Source: Patulibacter minatonensis DSM 18081 (GTDB lineage Bacteria; Actinomycetota; Thermoleophilia; Solirubrobacterales; Solirubrobacteraceae). From it: a stretch of DNA of 64,000 nucleotides. Location of the stretch: assembly GCF_000519325.1 (NCBI RefSeq), contig NZ_KI912613.1:2730652-2794651 (forward strand). The letters are read 5' to 3'. The notes beneath the pieces are model-generated. The model did not search any database. It was given only the letters and a program-made list of their open reading frames with translations, and was not told where the DNA came from. Made by a program: the position numbers and the translations under genes. Numbering within the stretch: position 1 is the first letter of the stretch; every line of letters starts with the position of its first letter. Shown piece by piece: positions 58,417 through 64,000 of the stretch.

Positions 58417-58703
58417 GCGTTCGGGCTCCCGACCAGGGGCTGCTTGGTGGTGGTCACGGCCTCGGAGCCGGACGCCGACGCGGGCGCGTCGGGATCGGCC
58501 GGCGGCTCGGGGGAGGCGGGATCGCCGCCCTCGTCGCCGTCGTCCTTGTTGCGGGCGGCCTTCGCCCTGCGGGACAGGCGCTTGTGCTGCCAGGTCATCC
58601 AGAAGTACCCGACGGCGATGACGATCGCCGGGACGACGAGGAAGGCGGTGAAGAAGAGGGCGAAGACGAGCGAGACGACGAGCGCCGTGAAGACGGCCTT
58701 CAT
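58413..58703 (-). CDS. Small membrane protein, hypothetical
   Basis: 96 residues. A long hydrophobic N-terminal segment (ALVVSLVFALFFTAFLVVPAIVIAVGYFW), enough for one or two TM helices, precedes a basic HKRLSRRAKAARNK and an acidic, Pro/Ala-rich tail. ATGA overlap with the preceding gene and overlap with the synthase start show translational coupling. It is possibly an accessory subunit of the synthase. No family is recognised. Confidence 0.7.
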   Translation of the reverse strand: MKAVFTALVVSLVFALFFTAFLVVPAIVIAVGYFWMTWQHKRLSRRAKAARNKDDGDEGGDPASPEPPADPDAPASASGSEAVTTTKQPLVGSPNA

Positions 58704-59856
58704 CGCGTCGGCTCCGGCTCGGCGAACGTGACCACGATGCGGCCCTCCACGAGGCGGCAGGACTCGACGGGCCGGCCGAGCTCGGTGCGGAGCATGCTGG
58801 CGAGGGGCAGCGGGCGCTCGATCTCGATCTTCACGAGCACGTCGCGGCCCTCGAACGCCATCACGGTGACGGCCTCGACGCTGTGGAGCGCGAGGATGCG
58901 GCCCTCCAGCTGGTCGAGGTCCGCGAGGTCGCGGACCGGGCCGACCATGACGTCGACGGCGCCGGCGCTCAGGAGCTGGACGTCGTTGAGCGACGCGACG
59001 AGGTCCGTGCGCGGGGCACCGGCGTCGGCCGGGGCGTCGTCGAAGGCGGGGGCGGGGGGCGCGATCGGCCCGCCGTAGGTGGCGGCCGGTCCGGGCTGCG
59101 ACGGATCCCGCCGCCCCGCCGCGGCCTGCGCGGCGGCGGCCTGGGCCGACGCGGCCCGGGCGGCGGAGTCTGCGGTCTGCGCCGCCGCGGCGGCCGCGGC
59201 GACTGACGCCGCGGCCGCGGCGGAGGCGTCGGCTGTGGCGCGCTGCTCCGGGGTCGCGGCGGGTCGGCGACCTCGGCGTGCGGGACGTCGCCGTTGGCGG
59301 GCTCGGTCGGGAACCCGTCGTCGGCGGTGGCGTCCAGCGGTGCGGCGCCCGGCGCGGCGTCAACCGGGTCGGCGGGGACGACGCCGGCGAGGGCGTCGTG
59401 CGGGGCGTACGCGGCGCCGCCCTGCGGGGCCGCGCGGCCGACGCCGTCGGTCGCGGGGGCGCGGTGCTGCTCGGGGGAGTAGGTGGCGAGCTCGGAGATC
59501 ACGGCGTGATCGGCCCGCCGGGGCGGCAGGTGCGACGCGTGGTCGGGCGAGAGCGGGACGGTGCCGGACGACAGCGTGGAGACGCCGGTGCCGTACCCGA
59601 CGGTGGGCGCCTGGCCGGCGCCGCCGCTCCCGATCCCCGCGCGGGCGACCTCGAGGGCCAGGTCGTGCAGGGCGCTCTGGGTCGTCGCGAGCTCGGCGGT
59701 CAGGCGTTCGACGACCGTGAGCAGGCGGTCGACGGTCGTCTCCTGCGACGCAGCAAGGCCCATCACACGGTCCACGTTCGGTGCCGTGTGACGAACTCCT
59801 GGCTGGGTGCTGCCGACGTCGTAGCGCTCGTAGGTCATGGATCCCTGAGGGTTCAT
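58700..59856 (-). CDS. Operon-leading coiled-coil/ferredoxin-like protein, split by a frameshift
   Basis: The N-terminal part starts MTYERYDVGSTQPGV (ATG 59838 with CAGGGATCC upstream; ATG 59856 also possible). It has a helical coiled-coil segment (TTVDRLLTVVERLTAELATTQSALHDL) and an Ala/Pro-rich linker to about 59263. In that frame the sequence then turns into Pro/Arg nonsense ending at 58969. In another frame it continues sensibly as ATPEQRATADASA and an Ala-rich stretch to a small alpha/beta domain (VMVGPVRDLADLDQLEGRIL... RIVVTFAEPEP) ending at 58700. One missing base in the GGG run at 59261-59263 explains it. Composite length is about 380 residues. Sequencing error, true mutation or programmed slippage are all possible. 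Confidence 0.7.
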
Positions 59857-60508
59857 CGTTCGGTGCTCGCCGCACGCGGGGGCACCGGTGCGAGGCGAAC
59901 AGTGTCCGGTGCAAGTATCAACGCCCTATCGAGCACCGGTCAGAAGTGTGACGGATCGCCTGCGGTTGTCCACTCGCGTGCGCGGGCGCCCGCGTATCAG
60001 GCGAGAACGCAGTCATCGGCGAAACGCCTGCGGAAACCGCGATTCGGATGCTTTCACGTTCTGTGACGGGCGTCGACCGACGTTGAAGAACTTCACCCGG
60101 GTGATCAACGGATGATGCATCCCGGGGTATGCCGGTCCGTCGACGGACGGGCACGCCACCCGTACGCCGGATGGCGGGGGTGGGGCGACGCTGGCGGAAC
60201 GCGCGCCGCCGCCCGCGGATCGGCCAGCCGCGCCGGCCCCGCGTGCCCGATCCGGTCCCCGTCGGGGACCGCACCGGGAGCGCGCCCGATTCTCCGGCGT
60301 CATCCGCTGTCGTGACGGAGGGGGACGGAGAACGGGCGACCGGGTTCTGCTCACGCCACCTGTCCAGTCATCTTGGACGGCCCTGGACGTTCGGTCCATC
60401 GACGGTGGATGTGCTTCACGACGGGGTCCCCGTCGCCCGAGAGGTCCCCAACGACACAGGCCACGCCGCTCGCCCGACGGGCGGCCCGAGATCGGGACGA
60501 AGATCGAT
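59857..60508. promoter_or_regulatory. Divergent regulatory region
   Basis: A 652-bp gap between the second glycan operon (-) and the nucleotidyltransferase gene (+). It has an AT-richer stretch (59990-60115) with the palindrome TCACCCGGGTGA (60093-60104), and the dyad TCCATCG-A-CGGTGGA (60395-60409) about 100 bp before the plus-strand start. No gene is seen. Confidence 0.5.
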
Positions 60509-61633
60509 ATGCAGGCAGTGATTCTGGTGGGTGGCAAGGGCACGCGGCTGCGGCCACTGACCTCCGAGCGGCCCAAGCCGATCGTCCCGGTCGTCGACCG
60601 GCCGTTCCTGGCCCACATGCTCGAGTGGGTCGCCCGCCACGGCATGACCGACGTCGTGCTCTGCTGCGGCTTCCGGTCCGACGCGGTCGTCGAGGCGATC
60701 GGCGACGGGTCCGCGTGGGGCGTGAACGTCACCTGGGTCTTCGAGCCGGAGCCCCGAGGCACCGCCGGCGCGGTGAAGATGGCCGAGGAGCACCTGCAGG
60801 AGCGCTTCATGCTCATCAACGGCGACGTCCTCACCGACATGGACCTGTCCGCCCAGATCGCCGCCCACGAGCGCACCGGCGCCGTCGCGACGCTGGCCCT
60901 CGTCCCGGTCGAGGACCCCTCCGCCTACGGGCTCGTCCGCCTGGAGGACGACGGTCGCGTCCGCGGGTTCCTGGAGAAGCCGAAGCTCGAGGACATCGAC
61001 ACCGACCTGATCTCCGCCGGCGCCTACGTCCTCGAGCGGTCGGTCATGGACATGATCCCGGCCGGCCGCGAGGTCTCGATCGAGCGCGAGGTCTGGCCCT
61101 TCCTCGTCGGCGAGGGCCTCCACGGTCACGTCCACCGCGGCGCGTACTGGATGGACATCGGCACGCCCGAGCGGTACGTGCAGGGCATCTCCGACGTCCT
61201 CTCCGGCGCGGTCCGCACCGCGACGCTCGACCGGATGGCCTCCGGCGGCGTCATGGCCGGCGCCGACGTCCACCCGACCGCGATCGTCGCCGCCGACGCG
61301 CTCGTCGAGGGCGGCGCCCGCGTCGGTCCTGGTGCCCGGATCGGCTCCGGCGCCGTCGTCTCCCGCGGCGGGCGGATCGAGGCCGGGGCGTCGCTCCACC
61401 GCGCTGTCCTGCTGCCCGGCGTCCGCGTCGGGGCGCGCGCCCACCTCGACTCCTGCGTCGTCGGCGCCGGCGCGACCGTCGGCGACGCGGCCCACGTCAC
61501 CGACCACGTGATCATCGGCGACGGCGTCCGGGTCCCGGCGGGCATCCACCTGCCCGAGCTGACGATGGATGCCCCGGCGGGCATGCACGACGCCGGCGCG
61601 CGGCCGGCCCGTCGCGGGATCGCCGCGGACTGA
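60509..61633 (+). CDS. Sugar-1-phosphate nucleotidyltransferase (GDP-mannose pyrophosphorylase-like)
   Basis: 374 residues. The N-terminal nucleotidyltransferase domain opens AVILVGGKGTRLRPLTSERPKPIVPVVDRP, the GXGXRXXP-loop plus catalytic Lys of the family, followed by FMLINGDVLTDMD and GRVRGFLEKPK. The last third is a left-handed beta-helix with hexapeptide repeats (AIVAADALVEGGARVGPGARIGSGAVV). It makes a nucleoside-diphosphate sugar, by overall look GDP-mannose, for the glycan operons. Glucose-1-phosphate specificity cannot be excluded. ATG at 60509. It stands alone, with a dyad motif in its promoter. Confidence 0.88.
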   Translation: MQAVILVGGKGTRLRPLTSERPKPIVPVVDRPFLAHMLEWVARHGMTDVVLCCGFRSDAVVEAIGDGSAWGVNVTWVFEPEPRGTAGAVKMAEEHLQERFMLINGDVLTDMDLSAQIAAHERTGAVATLALVPVEDPSAYGLVRLEDDGRVRGFLEKPKLEDIDTDLISAGAYVLERSVMDMIPAGREVSIEREVWPFLVGEGLHGHVHRGAYWMDIGTPERYVQGISDVLSGAVRTATLDRMASGGVMAGADVHPTAIVAADALVEGGARVGPGARIGSGAVVSRGGRIEAGASLHRAVLLPGVRVGARAHLDSCVVGAGATVGDAAHVTDHVIIGDGVRVPAGIHLPELTMDAPAGMHDAGARPARRGIAAD

Positions 61634-61730
61634 GCTCCACCCGCGGTGTCGGGCCGCACCCGGCCGTCCGCCCCGGGACATCGCGCGCGGCCCGCCGCCC
61701 GTCGCGTCGCTCGTCGGTAGCGTCCGGCGG

Positions 61731-62288
61731 GTGACGAGGTTCCGCCCGGTGGCGTCGACGATCCGCGTGGGCCGGCACCGCTCACCGGTGCTGGTGGCGG
61801 TCGCGGTCGGGGCGGTCGCGCTCGGCGGATGCGGGGGCGGCGCCGACGACCCGGCGGCCACCGCGCCCCGCGGGACCGCGGCGACGACGCCGACCGCGGG
61901 CGGCACCGCCACGACGCGGCGCGGCGCCGCGCCGACCCCGTCGTTCACCGCCCTGGCCAATGCGGTCTGCCGGGTCGAGGTCGCCGAGGTGCCCCCGGTG
62001 CCCGACCCGGGGGCGACGGTCGCCGAGGGCCGGCGGTACGTCGCCGCGATCGGGCGCGCCGCGCGCGGCCTGTCGTCCGCCCTCAGGCAACTCGAGCGGC
62101 AGCGGCCCGAGTCGCAGAAGACGCTCGACCCGCTCGTCGACCGGGCCCGGACCGTCGAGCGCACCGCGCGAGCCGCCGCCACGAAGGACGGGGAGCGGGC
62201 GGCGGACGTCCAGGACGACGTCCGCATCGCGATCGCCCGGCTGAACGAGACCTCGTCGGCGGCGCGACTCCCCGGCTGCGCGCTCTGA
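61731..62288 (+). CDS. Small lipoprotein, hypothetical
   Basis: About 185 residues. The signal VLVAVAVGAVALGGC ends in a lipobox Cys, followed by a Thr/Ala linker and a helical domain of about 100 residues with two Cys (NAVCRVEV and RLPGCAL) that could form a disulfide. The helices (GRRYVAAIGRAARGLSSALRQLERQ) suggest a small bundle. GTG at 61731 is used; GTG at 61750 has a slightly better-placed GAGG. Function unknown. Confidence 0.65.
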   Translation: MTRFRPVASTIRVGRHRSPVLVAVAVGAVALGGCGGGADDPAATAPRGTAATTPTAGGTATTRRGAAPTPSFTALANAVCRVEVAEVPPVPDPGATVAEGRRYVAAIGRAARGLSSALRQLERQRPESQKTLDPLVDRARTVERTARAAATKDGERAADVQDDVRIAIARLNETSSAARLPGCAL

Positions 62289-62433
62289 GGGCCGGTCCGC
62301 CGGTCCCCGGGTCCGGCCCCGGGGGCTCGCCCGAACCCGCCGTCCGTCCGCGAGTTGCGGCGTCCCGCGGCCTGATACCGACCCGACCGGAAACCGACCG
62401 CCGATCGACGCCGGGCGGGCCGATCATCGCCCC

Positions 62434-62595
62434 ATGGTCGTGATCGCGCTGCTCCTGGTCCTCTGGCTCGTCCTGAACGTCGGCGTGATCCTCACGGCGG
62501 CCCTCCGGAGCGACGACCCGCCCGCCGAGCGCCGGCCGATGGTCGGCGAGCTCCGCGTGGTCCGGGGCGACGACGCCCGGACCGTGCGCTTCTGA
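62434..62595 (+). CDS. Tiny single-TM protein
   Basis: 53 residues: MVVIALLLVLWLVLNVGVIL as TM helix, then a charged cytoplasmic tail (RSDDPPAERRPMVGEL). It resembles two other tiny proteins nearby (62700-62873 and 63804 onward) in length, N-terminal helix and a basic tail. No strong ribosome binding site is seen. Function unknown. Confidence 0.5.
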   Translation: MVVIALLLVLWLVLNVGVILTAALRSDDPPAERRPMVGELRVVRGDDARTVRF

Positions 62596-62699
62596 CGACC
62601 CGCACGATCCGCCCGGAGCACGCCCGGGCGGACGATCTGCACGATCCCTTGCAACCCGACCGCATGGAGACGTCCGGATGTGGGAACGTGTGACGGATC

Positions 62700-62873
62700 A
62701 TGAGTTGGCTCCCCCTCCTTCTCATCGTGTGGGTCGTCGTCGATGTCGCAATCGTCGCGTTCGTCTCACACCTGGCCCGGCGCAAGACGCCGCAGGTCGG
62801 ACGTTCCGGACCTCGGCGTTCGGCACGACTGCCGCAGGTCAGCGCGCGTCCGACCAGCCGCGCCGTCCACTGA
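62700..62873 (+). CDS. Tiny single-TM protein
   Basis: 57 residues starting MSWLPLLLIVWVVVDVAIVAFV, one TM helix, then an Arg-rich tail (HLARRKTPQVGRSGPRRSAR). It is similar in layout to the peptide at 62434-62595. The Pro/Arg-rich tail may contact lipid headgroups or a partner. Function unknown. Confidence 0.5.
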   Translation: MSWLPLLLIVWVVVDVAIVAFVSHLARRKTPQVGRSGPRRSARLPQVSARPTSRAVH

Positions 62874-62993
62874 GCATCCGGTCCTTCGGGAGCGGGACGC
62901 CCCGCCGGTAGGATCCGGCGGGTCATCCGTTCCGCTCCCCTCGCTCTCCGGACCTCCGACCGACCCTCGGCACTGCCCGCCCGCCTGCTGTTC

Positions 62994-63659
62994 GTGGCGT
63001 GGCCGCTGCTCGCCGGCCTCGGGGCCGCGTTCGCGCTGCTCGCGTACGAGAAACGGGTCGGCCCGATCCCGGGCGAGCGGTGGGTCCTCGAGCACTGGGT
63101 CCCGTGGCCGCAGCGGCCGCACCCGATCACCGACGTCGTCGCGTTCTGCAACGTGCTGGGGACGCCGCTCTTCGCGGCGGCCCTCGTCGCGGCCACCGCG
63201 TGGCTCCTCGGCCGGAGCCTCGGGCGTCGCGCCGTCGCCCTCGTCGTCATCGCCTGCGCGGGCGTGGCGTTCAACGGCGTCCTGAAGACCGTGATCGGCC
63301 CGACCCCGCTGTGGGCCGAGGCCCGCGGGGGTGCCGGCGTCGCCGGCGACAACTTTCCGAGCGGCCATGTCGTCTACGCGACGGTGCTCGCCGGGGCGCT
63401 CGGCGTGCTCGCGTGGGAGCGCCGCCGGACGGACCTCGTCCTCTTCGCCGTGATCGCGATCGTCGTGATGGGCCCCGCGCGGGTGCTCGAGGGCGCGCAC
63501 CTCACGAGCGACGTGATCGCCGGGTACCTCGTCGGCGCGGGCTGGCTCGTGGCGGCGGTGCGCCTGACCGGCCACGGGCGCCGGGTGGACGCCGGGGAAC
63601 GCGGGTCGGCCGCCGTCGACGCGATCCCCCGCCGCCCGGCCGGCGCGACGCGCGACTGA
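62994..63659 (+). CDS. PAP2-family membrane phosphatase
   Basis: 221 residues with about six TM helices. Active-site motifs are FPSGH (motif 2) and RVLEGAHLTSDVIAG (motif 3, R-x5-H-x3-D with catalytic His). Motif 1 (KxxxxxxRP) is only partly kept as KTVIGPTPLWAEAR. Such enzymes dephosphorylate lipid pyrophosphates, for example undecaprenyl pyrophosphate released in glycan polymerisation, or phosphatidic acid. GTG at 62994 is the only usable start after an in-frame stop at 62871. An undecaprenyl-pyrophosphatase role fits the surroundings but is not proven. Confidence 0.83.
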   Translation: MAWPLLAGLGAAFALLAYEKRVGPIPGERWVLEHWVPWPQRPHPITDVVAFCNVLGTPLFAAALVAATAWLLGRSLGRRAVALVVIACAGVAFNGVLKTVIGPTPLWAEARGGAGVAGDNFPSGHVVYATVLAGALGVLAWERRRTDLVLFAVIAIVVMGPARVLEGAHLTSDVIAGYLVGAGWLVAAVRLTGHGRRVDAGERGSAAVDAIPRRPAGATRD

Positions 63660-63803
63660 GGGTCTGCGTCGTCCCCCGCGGCGGCGGGTAATGGATCGGA
63701 GAGCGACACGCTCGACCACCTGTCCGCTCGGTGCCCCGATCGTGCCCTGTACCCCGTCGACCCACCGCACCACGGGTGCCCCGCGTGCGAGGCTGGTCGT
63801 CAC

Positions 63804-64000
63804 GTGACCACCGTCCTCCTGCTGATCGCCGTCTGGGTCGTCGCCGCTTCGTCGATCGTCGCGGTCGTGATGGTGCTGCGGGCGATCGCCGGTGCCCGTG
63901 CGGCCGCCCGGACCCACCTGCCGTTCCTGCAGGGCGGACCGGACCGCCGGCAGACGCCGGAGCGCACGCTCGCCGACCGCCCGCCGCACCGCATGGTGCA
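63804..64000 (+). CDS. Tiny single-TM protein, cut by window end
   Basis: A frame from GTG 63804 reads TTVLLLIAVWVVAASSIVAVVMVLRAI, one TM helix, followed by a basic and Pro-rich tail, and remains open to the end of the window. The layout matches the tiny proteins at 62434 and 62700. The total length is unknown. Confidence 0.45.
   Translation, partial: MTTVLLLIAVWVVAASSIVAVVMVLRAIAGARAAARTHLPFLQGGPDRRQTPERTLADRPPHRMV

Overview
The window is very GC-rich, with strong G/C third-position bias and few intergenic gaps. It most likely comes from an actinobacterium of the class Thermoleophilia (Solirubrobacter/Patulibacter/Conexibacter-like). The placement rests on base composition, on secreted collagen-repeat proteins with a VKNGSLT-type N-terminal repeat, and on the dense surface-polysaccharide gene content. 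It is an inference: no rRNA, tRNA or other phylogenetic marker gene is present.

Layout. 0-10.4 kb: glutamate dehydrogenase, a collagen-like secreted protein, a large DUF4091 carbohydrate-active membrane protein, a methyltransferase, a glycosyltransferase, and a secreted 'SPFN/IRPEEL' protein with a Lys/Ala-rich tail. 10.8-27.6 kb: a long minus-strand exopolysaccharide (EPS) region. Read in the direction of transcription it encodes an undecaprenyl-phosphate sugar transferase, GT2, GT4, a Wzy-like polymerase/ligase, a Wzx-like flippase and a second GT4. It then continues, with overlapping or nearly abutting genes, into an unusual module: a 4'-phosphopantetheinyl transferase/carrier-protein reading frame, an acyl-CoA-dehydrogenase-like flavoprotein, a seryl-tRNA-synthetase-like amino acid:[carrier protein] ligase, a DUF1839 protein, a GH2 beta-mannosidase-like protein and a tandem alpha/beta hydrolase. 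27.9-31.6 kb (plus): a Wzz/Wzc-like chain-length and tyrosine-kinase protein and a second Wzy-like protein with C-terminal TPRs.

31.6-40 kb: a divergent HisKA_3 histidine kinase/NarL regulator pair, an 868-residue Gly/Ser-rich surface protein containing a perfect 492-bp internal duplication, and an operon of a receiver-only regulator, a degenerate kinase and a coiled-coil protein. 40-43.2 kb: an isoprenylcysteine-methyltransferase-like membrane enzyme, a His-rich membrane peptide and acetyl-CoA synthetase. 43.8-49.9 kb: secreted proteins (a second SPFN-family protein, a second collagen-like protein and a Cys-containing exported protein), two copies of a conserved RNA-like element, and a decayed DUF559/AbiEi-type pseudogene.

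50-59.9 kb: a second tightly coupled minus-strand polysaccharide operon built around a GT2 synthase that carries N-terminal GspE_N/MshEN (c-di-GMP-binding type) domains. It also encodes a GT39-like membrane transferase, a third SPFN-domain protein (a lipoprotein), a PstS-like lipoprotein with a coiled-coil insertion, and another lipoprotein. Its first gene is split by a frameshift. 60.5-64 kb: a nucleotidyltransferase for sugar nucleotides, a small lipoprotein, a PAP2 phosphatase and three tiny single-TM proteins.

Working together: most of the window builds, exports and decorates the cell surface. The nucleotidyltransferase makes activated sugar. The two operons assemble two glycans, one Wzx/Wzy-type and one synthase-type with likely c-di-GMP control. 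The amino-acid carrier-protein module could add an amino-acid-derived group to the first glycan. The collagen-like, SPFN and Gly/Ser-rich proteins populate the envelope. A dyad motif (TCCACCG..CGGTGGA) recurring in several of the relevant promoters hints at common regulation. All functional statements are from reading the sequence; no alignment or search was run.
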